Positions 52,554 to 61,826 are shown, counted from the stretch's first letter. The stretch: DNA of 64,000 bases from Sporosarcina jeotgali (GCF_033304595.1 NZ_CP116341.1:1531001-1595000), one strand, 5' to 3'. A program made the numbers and translations. The notes: generated from the letters alone by a model not told the origin.

Positions 52554-53285
52554 ATGATTCAGACGAAAAAAGCCCTATTAGTTAAAGAAGATTTTCAAAC
52601 AAGAAAAAATTTACCTGACTGGCTATTAAAAGAATATAAAACTTTCCACGATACTGTGACTGACAAGACATTTCCTTGTTACTTCGGTATGGGCGGCGAA
52701 TTGAAAGGTGAATTGCGATATGCTTATATTACTCGCGATGACTGGAGTAATCTGCCGGAAGCCTTGATAGATTTTCTAGCGTTATTCGAAGACCCAAAAC
52801 ATAAACGGCACGGTCTTTTTGTATTTGTTGAACCATTTGAAAAAGAAGGCTCATTAGAGGAGTATCGTCAGCAGTTTTGGGACATTCTACAGTACGTACA
52901 CGAACAGGACACTATAGAATGGCCTGCAGAAAGTCCCCGTGACCCCGATCACTATTTATGGGATTTTAGATTCCATGGCGAGCCAATATTTGCCTTCGGT
53001 AACACTCCCGCTTACAAGCAGCGGAAAACAAGGGATTTAGGAAATGCCATGGTAATAGGATTCCAGCCGCGTAAAATTTTTGAAGGATTGAAAGGTACAG
53101 AAAAAGGCGGGGTGATGTCACGGGAAAAAGTAAGGGAGCGAGTCGAAGCATGGGATCACTTGCCCAAACATCCAGATATCAGCCACTTTGGAGACCCGGA
53201 ACACAACGAATGGAAACAATTTTTCATTGGTGACGATAGTGAACCGATTCAAGGAAAATGTCCTTTCACACATAAAGAAATGTAA
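52554..53285 (+). CDS. YqcI/YcgG family protein
   Basis: A 243-residue protein of the YqcI/YcgG family: FPCYFGMGGELKGELRYAYI, DWSNLPEALIDFLALF, HGLFVFVEPFEKEGSLEEYRQQFWDILQYVHEQD (about 83-116), PRDPDHYLWDFRFHGEPIFAFGNTPAYKQRKTRDLGNAMVIGFQPRKIFEGL (about 131-183), and C-terminal GKCPFTHKEM. Family members are of unknown activity, though some relatives hydroxylate or nitrosate amino-acid substrates using haem; the CxF motif near the end is conserved. AAAGGAAGTAAACGA precedes the ATG. Monocistronic. Confidence 0.9.
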   Translation: MIQTKKALLVKEDFQTRKNLPDWLLKEYKTFHDTVTDKTFPCYFGMGGELKGELRYAYITRDDWSNLPEALIDFLALFEDPKHKRHGLFVFVEPFEKEGSLEEYRQQFWDILQYVHEQDTIEWPAESPRDPDHYLWDFRFHGEPIFAFGNTPAYKQRKTRDLGNAMVIGFQPRKIFEGLKGTEKGGVMSREKVRERVEAWDHLPKHPDISHFGDPEHNEWKQFFIGDDSEPIQGKCPFTHKEM

Positions 53286-53286
53286 A

Positions 53287-53315
53287 GAAAGCCGTCATGA
53301 CAGACGGCTTTTCTA
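53287..53315. terminator. Terminator between YqcI and DUF488 genes
   Basis: AAAGCCGTC pairs with GACGGCTTTT around ATGACA. Confidence 0.75.
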
Positions 53316-53352
53316 TTTGCAGTTATGTTTGATTCATTTATTTACTATTTTA

Positions 53353-53715
53353 TTATTGGTGATCTAAAATCTCTTTTAACACAGCTGCTTGGTTATGCTT
53401 TACATCTTTAGCCGCAAAGACAAGTGTTAGTTCTTTGTCGTGTTTTTTTGTCCATTGCTTCAGCTGCTCCAATGCTTCTTTCTGTTTATCATTACTGTTA
53501 AGTTCCTTTTTATACTTTTCTTTAAATTCATCATACCTTTCGGCATCATGGTCAAACCATTGTCGAAGCTCTTTACTTGGCCCGACTTCTTTTGGCCATT
53601 CATCCACTTTTGCATCTTCTTTACTTACGCCTCTTGGCCATATCCGATCCACTAGGACACGCAGGCCATCATCCTTCGTCGCTTCTTCGTACACACGTTT
53701 AATTTTTACAGGCAA
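53353..53715 (-). CDS. DUF488 family protein
   Basis: A 120-residue protein of the DUF488 family: VKIKRVYEEATKDDGLRVLVDRIWPRGVSKEDAKVDEW (landmarks RVLVDRIWPRG), LRQWFDHDAERYDEF, and TLVFAAKDVKHNQAAVLKEIL. Start TTG 53715 after GGAGGGAG; an upstream TTG would place the ribosome binding site in the coding region. Conserved in Bacilli; biochemical role unknown. Confidence 0.9.
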   Translation of the reverse strand: MPVKIKRVYEEATKDDGLRVLVDRIWPRGVSKEDAKVDEWPKEVGPSKELRQWFDHDAERYDEFKEKYKKELNSNDKQKEALEQLKQWTKKHDKELTLVFAAKDVKHNQAAVLKEILDHQ

Positions 53716-53833
53716 TAATACTCCCTCCAAATCTCGTTGTTTCCTATCTATACCCTATTCGGGGGTGAGGTAACAATTTCACTGCTAGTATGCAACCGCA
53801 TAATGACTATTATGTATTCGGACTGGAGCGGAA

Positions 53834-54658
53834 TTATGTCGCAGTTATCACAAAACTGTTCAGTGAAAGAACGTCGTCTTGAGGTTCATTCATTAACTCA
53901 TAATAGCTTAATAAAAATGGTTTTAAATCGGGTGCAGCAACTTCAAGTTCCTTATGAATTGTATTTGCATAGTCAATTTCCCATTTCGCGTCCGGTAAAA
54001 ACGTTGCATCCACTGTCATTTGTTTTTCAATATGAAAGCCCGCCTGTTCAAGAAGCTGTTGGATTTGAGTTTTGTTAAATAACGTCTGTACATTGCTCTC
54101 ATTTTCTACAAATTTTGAGTACAGCGCGAGTATTGAAACGGCACAGAAATGTGATCTTTGCTCCATTTCTGTATAGTGAAGATCCCATTCCGCAAAGCAA
54201 ATACGTTTTGTTAGCAGGCGAAGTCTTGTGAAAAAACTTAGTAACTCATGGGGATTTTTAAAATACCATGAAGAGTGCGAGAACACAGCAACGTCAAATG
54301 GTGTTGAAACTTCAAATTCATTGAAATCTGTTTCTAAGTGAAAGGAAATTCTTTTCCCTAAAGAAGACTGCAAGATATAATCGGTTGCCTCGCCCAGAGT
54401 GAATGGCGTACCATAATCCCGACTGGCATTGTCGATAGCGACTACTCTTCCTTCTTTTCCAATTATGTGCGCGATTGCCATGGTCGTATCTCCTTGCCCG
54501 CATCCTATTTCTAAGATTCTGCCGCCTTTGGGCAAGTGGAACGCTTCTGCCAGGCTAATTCGATGCTGCAATTGAATGTGTTGGATTCCATCGTTTTCGT
54601 AAAGTTTGTGCTGGACTAGAAATTTTGTCGTCTGTTCATTTAATTGAACTGCTGTCAT
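53834..54658 (-). CDS. SAM-dependent methyltransferase
   Basis: A 274-residue class I methyltransferase. Motif I is RILEIGCGQGDTTMAIAHII (about 46-65), followed by VVAIDNASRDYGTP (motif II) and DVAVFSHSSWYFKNP (about 120). The C-terminal half is helical (LNKTQIQQLLEQAGFHIEKQM-like). ATG 54658 follows GGAGGTAAATCC. Substrate unknown. Single gene. Confidence 0.88.
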   Translation of the reverse strand: MTAVQLNEQTTKFLVQHKLYENDGIQHIQLQHRISLAEAFHLPKGGRILEIGCGQGDTTMAIAHIIGKEGRVVAIDNASRDYGTPFTLGEATDYILQSSLGKRISFHLETDFNEFEVSTPFDVAVFSHSSWYFKNPHELLSFFTRLRLLTKRICFAEWDLHYTEMEQRSHFCAVSILALYSKFVENESNVQTLFNKTQIQQLLEQAGFHIEKQMTVDATFLPDAKWEIDYANTIHKELEVAAPDLKPFLLSYYELMNEPQDDVLSLNSFVITAT

Positions 54659-54856
54659 GGATTTACCTCCAGTTTTCAAATCTAATATTGCATTCTATCT
54701 ATACACTTCTAAAGTAACTTCATTTCGGGTTAGTACTAATAGTATAAAGTAAATGAATAGTACTATGTAAGTGAAAGTTTAGTTTCCCCTGATATTTTTG
54801 TACAACAAGTTTACGAAGTGATAGACTCTAAAAATAGAAAGGTAGGGGTTGGACCC

Positions 54857-55384
54857 ATGGATGAGCTAGTCATCTATCCGAAAAGAGGAAGAATGTTAGG
54901 ACTAGGATTAATTAGTCTATTGTTTTCAATGTTTGGATTACTATTCATCTTACTCTTAATTGCCGGAGAGGCTTCAGTAGGTACGGGGCTAATTGGATTT
55001 GTCGCGCTCGTGTTTTTCGGTTTGTGTTCTGTTTACCTTGTTAAAAGAGCAATTGTTCATCAACCCGCGCTAATCATTTCGTCTGAAGGCATTACAGATA
55101 ACTCCAGTTATATTGGTGCCGGACTTATTGAATGGAAAGATCTGAAAAAAGTCGATATGATTGAAATGTCCGGACAGCTTTATTTAGCGCTTTATACATA
55201 TGATCCTAATCTAATCGTAAATCGGTCACATGCTGCGAAGAAAGCCGCCAATAAAGTAAACCGATTTCTAGTTGATTCACAAATCAATATTCCAGTTAAT
55301 AACTTGGCGTATCCTCTAGACCAACTGCTGAGTAAAGTCATCGAAATAGGTGAGCAAGAAATGAAAAAATCCCCGAAGAAGTAA
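54857..55384 (+). CDS. STM3941-family two-helix membrane protein (copy 1)
   Basis: A 175-residue protein: cytoplasmic MDELVIYPKRGRMLGLG, two membrane helices (about 13-32 and 42-60), then a soluble domain with HQPALIISSEGITDNSSYIGAGLIEWKDLKKV and KKAANKVNRFLVDSQINIPVNNL, the pattern of the STM3941 family (PH-like domain after two helices). ATG 54857 follows GGTAGGGG. The next gene, five bases... after the stop, encodes a close paralogue. Function unknown. Confidence 0.8.
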   Translation: MDELVIYPKRGRMLGLGLISLLFSMFGLLFILLLIAGEASVGTGLIGFVALVFFGLCSVYLVKRAIVHQPALIISSEGITDNSSYIGAGLIEWKDLKKVDMIEMSGQLYLALYTYDPNLIVNRSHAAKKAANKVNRFLVDSQINIPVNNLAYPLDQLLSKVIEIGEQEMKKSPKK

Positions 55385-55398
55385 AGGAGTTGAAGTGT

Positions 55399-55920
55399 AT
55401 GGAAGAGTTAGTCGTCTACCCGAAAAGAGGAAGAATGCTTGGATTAGGAATCTTATGTTTAGTGCTGTCTGGATTCGGATTGTTATTAACCCTGCTTTTA
55501 ATAATAGGACAAGCACCCTTCTATATTGGTTTAATCGGAATATTTCTTTTTATTGCATGCGGTTTAAGTGCGTTTTTTTATATTAAAAGAGTAATAATTC
55601 ATCAACCTGCACTGATTATATCTGATGAAGGCATAACCGACAATTCAAGTTATATTGCCGCAGGTTTAGTTGCATGGCACGAAATTGCAAACGTTGAGAT
55701 AATTGAAGAGTCTGGACAGCCTTTTTTAGCAATTTATACTTTTGATCCAGATTTGATTATTAATCGATCGGACACTGCGAAAAAGGCGGCAAATAAAGTA
55801 AACAAGTACCTGCTTCCTTCTCAAGTGAACATACCGGTTAACAATTTATCTATTCCAATCCGAGACCTTCTTAATAAGATTGTGGTGTTTTGGGAAAGAA
55901 GTGCTGAAACGATGTTATAA
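55399..55920 (+). CDS. STM3941-family two-helix membrane protein (copy 2)
   Basis: A 173-residue paralogue of the preceding protein (MEELVVYPKRGRMLGLG, HQPALIISDEGITDNSSYIAAGLVAW, KKAANKVNKYLLPSQVNIPVNNL). ATG 55399 follows AAAGGAG. The two copies are similar along the whole length but clearly diverged, especially in helix 2 and the end, so the duplication is not recent. They form one operon; perhaps they hetero-oligomerise. Confidence 0.8.
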   Translation: MEELVVYPKRGRMLGLGILCLVLSGFGLLLTLLLIIGQAPFYIGLIGIFLFIACGLSAFFYIKRVIIHQPALIISDEGITDNSSYIAAGLVAWHEIANVEIIEESGQPFLAIYTFDPDLIINRSDTAKKAANKVNKYLLPSQVNIPVNNLSIPIRDLLNKIVVFWERSAETML

Positions 55921-55921
55921 A

Positions 55922-55963
55922 AGAAAGGAATGCTGTCACATAACGTGTCTCGCATTCCTTTCA
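55922..55963 (-). terminator. Hairpin, probable terminator
   Basis: AAAGGAATGC pairs with GCATTCCTTT; on the minus strand it is followed by TTTCTTTTAT, downstream of the broken lipoprotein gene. Confidence 0.6.
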
Positions 55964-55994
55964 ACAAGTTCTTTCAATTTTGTGTACTGTTCTA

Positions 55995-56642
55995 TTATTC
56001 TTGACTATTTTGAATCTTATTGGAAAGAGTAGAATCCGTGTTGAATTGACCGAAGTGTAGATCACCGATTTTACCCTCTTTAGTAGAGAAGATAACCTTT
56101 CCTTCTAGCTGATGGAGAGAAGGTTCTTCATCTGGCGACGAATATTCAACGGTAGCCTTTATGTGATACTGATTACTTGCCGTATCTATTTCGCTCTGCT
56201 TCACTTCTGTCTCTATCAGTTTGATCTTACCTTTTGAATCCGGTTCGAATCGATACTGATAGTGGTAGATCATATTCGTACTTTGCGCCCTTTTATAGCC
56301 TTCTTCCGTGTAATAGGGTAAAAACTTCTCTTTCAAATAACTATCCAATTTCATTTCATACTCTTTTTGCTTTACACTATCGAGTTCATTGCCGCCCATC
56401 GCTTCCTCTGACAATTGTATGAATTGTTCATCGGGACCATTCAACTCTTCTTGAAGTACTGCCTCGATCATTTGAATTTCTTTTTCCGGATTCGATACAG
56501 ATGCTGTTTCTGTTTTAGGTACAGTATCTGATTCGGTTTTTTCAGTTGCGGCCCCTTGTTAACTGCATCCAGCGGCCAGCATACTAACTATAGTCGCTGC
56601 AGCCAGTAATCCCAAACGCTTCTTTTTGACTCTGTTGTTCAT
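55995..56642 (-). pseudogene. Lipoprotein gene with nonsense codon after the lipobox
   Basis: From ATG 56642 (GGGAGTGCT leader) the frame encodes NNRVKKKRLGLLAAATIVSM then LAAGCS, a complete lipoprotein signal with lipobox LAAGC, and hits TAA at 56559-56561 (codon 28). The same frame continues QGAATEKTESDTVPKTETAS, then a 158-codon domain from MIEAVLQEE to the stop at 55995, with KIGDLHFGQFNTDSTLSNKIQ near the end. CAA-to-TAA is the simplest explanation. Unless the stop is a sequencing error or is read through, only a 27-residue signal peptide is made. Confidence 0.85.
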
Positions 56643-56750
56643 AGCACTCCCTCTTTTCGTTTAAGTATATTCCTCATTTGTAAAATCGTTCCTGTAATTA
56701 TATGTACGTTTTATTGCAGGATAAGTTTCAATTTTCCGTATTTTTAATCC

Positions 56751-56790
56751 AAAAAAAGTCATGTACTGAATTAGTACATGACTTTTCTTT
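56751..56790 (-). terminator. Terminator of the NSS transporter gene
   Basis: On the minus strand AAAAGTCATGTACT and AGTACATGACTTTTTTT are a perfect stem with a T run; it begins at the stop codon of the transporter. Confidence 0.88.
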
Positions 56791-58112
56791 TACAATCCAA
56801 TTACCCATGTCACAAAAATGATGACAATCGCAGCTGGAGCAATGTATCGTACCAGGGTTTTCCATATCCTATGTATGGTTGGATTCATATTTAACTCTTC
56901 CGCTGTGTCTTTCTGGCTTAACACATAACCAGCGAAAATTGAAACCGCTAACGCTCCAAGCGGCATGGCGATTCGACTTGTAATGAGATCTGCGAAATCG
57001 AAAATAGTTCCGCCGAATAGTTTAATGTCACCTAGAATTCCGAATGACAATGCACTCGGAATTCCGACTAAAAAGATCAGTGCTCCAAATATCCAGGCTG
57101 CTTTTTTTCTTTGATTATGTTTCTGACGAATTCCGGTAGAAACAACAATCTCCAGCATTGCAATCGCCGACGTCAATGTTGCAAATAACATGAGAATGAA
57201 GAAGACAATCAAGAAAAACCCGCCGAATGGAATTTCATTGAAAATTGCAGGCAGCACTACAAAAATAAGTCCAGGTCCTTCAGTTGGCGATTGGCCAAGC
57301 GCAAACACTGCAGGGAAAATGACGATTCCCGCGAGCAGCGAGATGACGATATTCAATATGGACACATTGAGTGCAGATTGACCGAGTCGCTCTTCTTTTT
57401 GCAAATAAGAAGCATAGGTCATCATTGCTGTTACACCGACGCTCAGTGAGAAGAATGCCTGACCGAGTGCCAAGAGAACTGTTTTACCAGTCAGGTAACT
57501 CCAATCTGGAACGAATAAGAAACGAATCCCTTCCATAGCCCCTTCAAGTGTAAGAGACCTGACAGCAAGCAAGATGAAAAAGATGAATAATAAAGGCATC
57601 ATCCATCGGCTTGCACGCTCAATTCCGCCTTTGATTCCGCTTTGAACAATCCACACGGTAATCGCAAGGAAAGCTGCTTGCGCAATAAGTACTTCCATCG
57701 GATCCGCAATGATGTCGTTAAATAAACCGCCAAAGTCAGCACCAGATAGGCCGCCTGTTATCGAACGGATGAGATAGGATAAAATCCAGCCTCCTACCAC
57801 ACTATAAAACGATAAAATAATGAACGATGCGATAAGACCCATCCATCCTACCCAATTCCATTTCTTACCCTTAGATAGCTTTTCGAGAGAAGTGACGACA
57901 TCCGCCTGTCCCCGTCGTCCAATAACAAATTCAGCCAGCAAAATAGGCAATCCGATTAGCAGTGTGCTCACTATAAACAAAAGAACAAAGACGCTGCCGC
58001 CGTTCATTCCTGCCATATAAGGGAATTTCCAAATAGCACCCAGACCAATCGCACTTCCAGCGGCTGCTAATATAAAACCAATTTTAGATGTCCATTGTTC
58101 CCGTTCTTTCAT
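56790..58112 (-). CDS. Sodium-dependent (NSS family) transporter
   Basis: A 440-residue neurotransmitter:sodium symporter with eleven or twelve helices. Helix 1 reads SKIGFILAAAGSAIGLGAIWKFPYMAGMNGGSVF, the unwound sodium/substrate-binding helix (landmark AIGLGAIWKFPY). It likely imports an amino acid or related amine with sodium. ATG 58112 follows GGGGTTTG; the frame is open 27 codons upstream, overlapping the YcdB-like gene, so the shorter start is preferred. Coded 33 bases after the neighbour. Confidence 0.9.
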   Translation of the reverse strand: MKEREQWTSKIGFILAAAGSAIGLGAIWKFPYMAGMNGGSVFVLLFIVSTLLIGLPILLAEFVIGRRGQADVVTSLEKLSKGKKWNWVGWMGLIASFIILSFYSVVGGWILSYLIRSITGGLSGADFGGLFNDIIADPMEVLIAQAAFLAITVWIVQSGIKGGIERASRWMMPLLFIFFILLAVRSLTLEGAMEGIRFLFVPDWSYLTGKTVLLALGQAFFSLSVGVTAMMTYASYLQKEERLGQSALNVSILNIVISLLAGIVIFPAVFALGQSPTEGPGLIFVVLPAIFNEIPFGGFFLIVFFILMLFATLTSAIAMLEIVVSTGIRQKHNQRKKAAWIFGALIFLVGIPSALSFGILGDIKLFGGTIFDFADLITSRIAMPLGALAVSIFAGYVLSQKDTAEELNMNPTIHRIWKTLVRYIAPAAIVIIFVTWVIGL

Positions 58113-58144
58113 CTTCAAACCCCGTTTCAAGCAAACCAAAAAGT

Positions 58145-59389
58145 TTACAAATCGTTTAGTTGTTTCAGTTCGCCTGTCACGGCATCTACACATTCTTCAG
58201 AATCCAGCAATCCGCATAGTCTGTAGATTCCTGATTCTTGATGGAACACATATTTAGGATCGAGTGTAATAAACGAAACCATTTTTTCAAAAGCTTCTTC
58301 CTGAGAGACCGTTTCGACACGAGGTTGTGTGAACCCTTCAAATAGATGTGTCATTTCATTTGAATCCATGAAATTCATGACTCCATATGTATCCTTATTA
58401 AGCATGACCAAAATCTTTCTGCGAAGCGGACCTGCAATCTCCCCTAATTTCCGGCAAACTACTTCTATATTTCCCGGCTGCTGCATTATGCGATAGATTT
58501 CCCATTCGCCTGATTCTTCAGGAATCTCAGAAGACAAAAATGCAGTCACTGATTGTATACAGTGTTTAACAGCATCATCTGATACAACATTATCGGGATG
58601 GTTCAGAATTGCAAAGGCTTCTTCAGAACTCAATTCACGACTGAATGGCTGAACGGGTATTCTGTCGAACTGATAATTTGAAATGGATTCCCATCGCAGT
58701 ACGGTTCTTGGATAATGCGCGCTCTGTTCATTAGAAAAGTACGGTAAGACTGTCCCATCTTGTGCGATGTACACTTCATCAATTGCATAGTAATCTGCAA
58801 AGCGGGCTTCATCTTCAATGGGCAAGCGAATTACAGTAAGCTGCTGTCGTACCAGCGGCTCAATTGCTTCAAGCGTCATAGAAAAAGGACCTTCTTCAAA
58901 ATTATTCGTTCCGAGAATCGGTAAAATGCAATGAAGCAATCTTCCGGATTCATCCCATTGAAGCTCTACAAAGCCGTCCGTTTGAACAGGAATACCTTGA
59001 TGCATGACATCGCCATCAATTCCATTTCGTGTACGATTGGTTAAAACAATGGTATCTCCTGAACCGAATCCAGTCTGTTGTTGCACCCATTTTAAAAATG
59101 CTTCTTCATTTGCCGCAATAGGGTCAGCAAAAGATTGCTCACCTTGAGTTGACGAATTCTGCAGTTGCTGAAAACGGAGTGAATACCGGGTAGAAACTGT
59201 TCCATCCGGGAGAGTGTCAACCTCATCGGGTGCCTTTGCTGCAGGCGGAAGCCAGTCTGCATTCAGCAGAATATCAAATCCGCCGAATGCAGACACTTCT
59301 TGTGAAAGAGTGTATGTGTGAAGAACAAACTTGTTAAGACCAAGCATTGATTTCAGTTCTTCTAGCACAGTTTCAATTCGTTGATCCAA
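58145..59389 (-). CDS. YcdB/YcdC-type domain protein, unknown function
   Basis: A 414-residue soluble protein without signal peptide. The C-terminus (about 365-410) has SQEEAFEKMVSFITLDPKYVFHQESGIYRLCGLLDSEECVDAVTGELKQL (landmarks SQEEAFEKM, YRLCGLLDSEECVDAVTGE), which resembles the YcdB/YcdC (PepSY-like) repeat, and an earlier SSEEAFAILNH block (about 257) looks like a second copy. Start TTG 59389 after GGGAGG. The neighbour upstream encodes a GIY-YIG-like protein. Family call is tentative. Confidence 0.6.
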   Translation of the reverse strand: MDQRIETVLEELKSMLGLNKFVLHTYTLSQEVSAFGGFDILLNADWLPPAAKAPDEVDTLPDGTVSTRYSLRFQQLQNSSTQGEQSFADPIAANEEAFLKWVQQQTGFGSGDTIVLTNRTRNGIDGDVMHQGIPVQTDGFVELQWDESGRLLHCILPILGTNNFEEGPFSMTLEAIEPLVRQQLTVIRLPIEDEARFADYYAIDEVYIAQDGTVLPYFSNEQSAHYPRTVLRWESISNYQFDRIPVQPFSRELSSEEAFAILNHPDNVVSDDAVKHCIQSVTAFLSSEIPEESGEWEIYRIMQQPGNIEVVCRKLGEIAGPLRRKILVMLNKDTYGVMNFMDSNEMTHLFEGFTQPRVETVSQEEAFEKMVSFITLDPKYVFHQESGIYRLCGLLDSEECVDAVTGELKQLNDL

Positions 59390-59407
59390 AGTGCTCGCCT
59401 CCCTGCT

Positions 59408-59782
59408 TTACTCGAAAAAGACTTTATCTGTGTTGTACTTAGCACGCATTGTATTAATGATGTAGGTTTCGTAAATTTCACGTTCCATTGCATCATCAAC
59501 GTTGATTACAGCAATCTTATTAATTTCTTCACGATGCGGTTTTAATGGTGATACGTTGTCTTCTAAGTGCTTTTTCACTCGCGGACGCAGCTTCCGTGCT
59601 TTACCAACAAAAAGCAATTCGTCTTGTTTGTTGTAGAATAAAATGATTCCGCCTTTGTCGCGCGGAATTTCATGCAAGTCGACAAATCCGCAGATGGGTT
59701 TGATGGGTACAATATTCGCCAATACTTTTTGGAGCCGTTGTTCAATTTTTACGTCAATTTCAGGAATAGTTATTGAAATCAT
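59408..59782 (-). CDS. GIY-YIG nuclease-fold protein
   Basis: A 124-residue protein with a short helical N-terminus and a GIY-YIG-type domain: GGIILFYNKQDELLFVGKARKLRPRVKKHLED (about 44-75; GIILFY for the GIY, LFVGKA for the YIG), then EREIYETYIINTMRAKYN (about 101-118) with the catalytic glutamate. It lacks the UvrC C-terminal domains, so it resembles stand-alone GIY-YIG proteins. AGGACGTGACATGA precedes the ATG. Confidence 0.75.
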   Translation of the reverse strand: MISITIPEIDVKIEQRLQKVLANIVPIKPICGFVDLHEIPRDKGGIILFYNKQDELLFVGKARKLRPRVKKHLEDNVSPLKPHREEINKIAVINVDDAMEREIYETYIINTMRAKYNTDKVFFE

Positions 59783-59902
59783 TCATGTCACGTCCTATCT
59801 AGTTTTGTTATAAATCCTACCACAGTTTCATTCAGAATGCGATTTGTCAATATATTGCGACGAAAAAAGCGTCCCATGTAAATGGACGCATAGTTAAAAG
59901 TA

Positions 59903-60694
59903 TCATTTTTCAAAGACTTCATGAAGCACTTTATCTGGTGTCGAGTTATTTAAATTTTTATGAAGCACACTTTTAGGTTTTTGATTCATCGCAGCGGCGA
60001 AAGACTGAGAAGACTCGGCTTCACCGATAACGTGGATTTCATCCCAATGACGTTCTTTTTTCATTTTATCGATATCGGATGCCATGGATTTATAGAAACG
60101 CTCTAGATTTTCTTTTAGTCTCTGATCCAAATCATCAACATGACTGCCGCCTGTTCCTCTATTCCCCGATGGATTCATACCTTTTTGTTCTCGCCACACA
60201 TCGAGTCCTGAGTCAAAATAATAGACGAGATCATCTGCTACGTAGCCCATAGCGGTGTCGATTATTCGCACATTTCCAACACTTGGCATTATGACTCCCG
60301 AATTTGGATACGCTTTCAACATATATTGCAGCTCGTCAATCACTGGATGGTTCTCCCAATGAAAGCTCGTCTTAACTGCAATTTGGACATAGTGGACTGA
60401 CCACAGGTCGGGATCATCCGCTGTGAAAATAACGACTCCTTTTTTCAAGTCGTTTTGGTTTTTTTCAATTTCTTTCGTAACTCTTTCTTTTGCTTTTTTA
60501 AATGCTTCCATTTCTTTCTCATTTGAAGCTTCTAAGTATTCCTCCAGACGCTTTAATCCAGATTTTAAATGGATTTTCCAAGCACCTTTCTGCTGATCAG
60601 GATCAGCTGGATTCGTATTCAAATACACACTTAGTACACAACGGTTTTCACAATGGTAATCTTTCAGAGTTTGAAGTTCTTCACTTACTGACAT
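59903..60694 (-). CDS. VLRF1-type (Vms1-like) release factor-fold protein
   Basis: A 263-residue protein of the bacterial eRF1-like group: CVLSVYLNTNPADPDQQKGAWKIHLKSGLKRLEEYL (about 20-55), KGVVIFTADDPDLWSVHYVQIAVKTSFHW (about 85-113), and the distinctive loop NRGTGGSHVDDLDQRLKENLERFY (about 178-201). VLRF1/Vms1 proteins hydrolyse peptidyl-tRNA on stalled large subunits; the glutamine expected in the catalytic loop is replaced here by a GGSH-type loop, so activity is uncertain. GAGGAGGTCG precedes the ATG. Single gene. Confidence 0.8.
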   Translation of the reverse strand: MSVSEELQTLKDYHCENRCVLSVYLNTNPADPDQQKGAWKIHLKSGLKRLEEYLEASNEKEMEAFKKAKERVTKEIEKNQNDLKKGVVIFTADDPDLWSVHYVQIAVKTSFHWENHPVIDELQYMLKAYPNSGVIMPSVGNVRIIDTAMGYVADDLVYYFDSGLDVWREQKGMNPSGNRGTGGSHVDDLDQRLKENLERFYKSMASDIDKMKKERHWDEIHVIGEAESSQSFAAAMNQKPKSVLHKNLNNSTPDKVLHEVFEK

Positions 60695-60913
60695 TATCGC
60701 TTCGACCTCCTCATGATCTGCTTCTCTTTGTGTGATACCCTTCCAATCAAAAGTTAAACGGAATAAAAATTAATTATGGAAAGGCACAAAGTGGTAATCA
60801 ATTTAGTGTATGCGGGTAATGAGGAAACACCGTTCTTTGATTTGAAAGCTTGTTTTAAACGTGATGGGAATGCTATACTTTTACAAACAAATTTGAAGAC
60901 AGGTGATGTTTCG

Positions 60914-61606
60914 ATGAATTATGATGTTTTCCTTTTCGATCTGGATGATACCCTTTTAGAATTTAATACAAGTGAGCGGAACGCATTCCGCAATGCATTT
61001 ACACAAGCAGGACTCGAAGAAGGAATAGATGGGTACAGAACTGAATACAAAGCAATTAGTAAAGTGCTTTGGCGGCAATTGGAAGAAGGCACAACGACTA
61101 TGGATGAACTGAACGTGAGCCGTTTCCGCCAATTATTTGATAAATTCGGGATTGAGCTGGATCCTGTAAGTTTTTCTGACACGTATCTAACTTTACTTGG
61201 CAAGGAAGCTCATTTAATAGATGGTGTCTTGGAAATGTTAGATCGTTTAGGTGATGTCCGACTAGCCATTGTAACCAACGGGTTTGTAAAAGCACAAATT
61301 GCCCGCGTCGCATGTTCAGCACTAAATAACCGTTTTGAAACAATTGTCTCTTCTGATGAAGCCGGTTTCCAAAAACCGCGGCCGGAGATTTTCCAGGAAG
61401 CGCTGGATCGTCTCGGCGTGACTGACAAGTCCCGTGTGTTAATGACCGGTGATTCTCTCACTTCGGATATCCGTGGAGGCATGAATTACGGGGTGGATAC
61501 ATGTTGGTATAACCCAGATGGATTGAAAAATACAACGAATAACATTCCGACTTATGAAATAAGTAATTGGGCACAATTTAACATCAGAGAAAAAACAACG
61601 AATTAA
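60914..61606 (+). CDS. HAD-family phosphatase (YjjG/YfnB-type nucleotidase)
   Basis: A 230-residue haloacid-dehalogenase phosphatase. Motif I DVFLFDLDDTLLEF (Asp about 9, 11), a C1 cap domain (about 17-90), motif II AIVTNGFVKAQ (Thr about 112), motif III FQKPRPEIF (Lys about 147), motif IV VLMTGDSLTSDIRGGMNYG. This is the noncanonical pyrimidine nucleotidase subgroup. ATG 60914 follows AGGTGATG; the frame is open 46 codons upstream but those cover the promoter (TTGTTT-N18-TATACT). Confidence 0.9.
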   Translation: MNYDVFLFDLDDTLLEFNTSERNAFRNAFTQAGLEEGIDGYRTEYKAISKVLWRQLEEGTTTMDELNVSRFRQLFDKFGIELDPVSFSDTYLTLLGKEAHLIDGVLEMLDRLGDVRLAIVTNGFVKAQIARVACSALNNRFETIVSSDEAGFQKPRPEIFQEALDRLGVTDKSRVLMTGDSLTSDIRGGMNYGVDTCWYNPDGLKNTTNNIPTYEISNWAQFNIREKTTN

Positions 61607-61611
61607 TTTAA

Positions 61612-61660
61612 GAACAGTTGCTGGATGTCAGGTTTTCTGATGTCAGCAGCTGTTTTGTTT
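61612..61660 (+). terminator. Terminator of the HAD gene
   Basis: ACAGTTGCTGGATGTCA pairs with TGATGTCAGCAGCTGT around GGTTTTC, followed by TTTGTTTG. Confidence 0.75.
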
Positions 61661-61826
61661 GTAGGAGGAATATTTTTTTAGCGATTGTTATCATTTCTTC
61701 AATCTAGAGTCCAATTGACGGCAAGTTATTAACTTGTGCATTTAAAAAAGCGAAGCGTTACCAATTAATCCTTTAACGATATTTAAATGTGAATGATTGA
61801 GCATCAAACAGCCTAGATTATCGATT

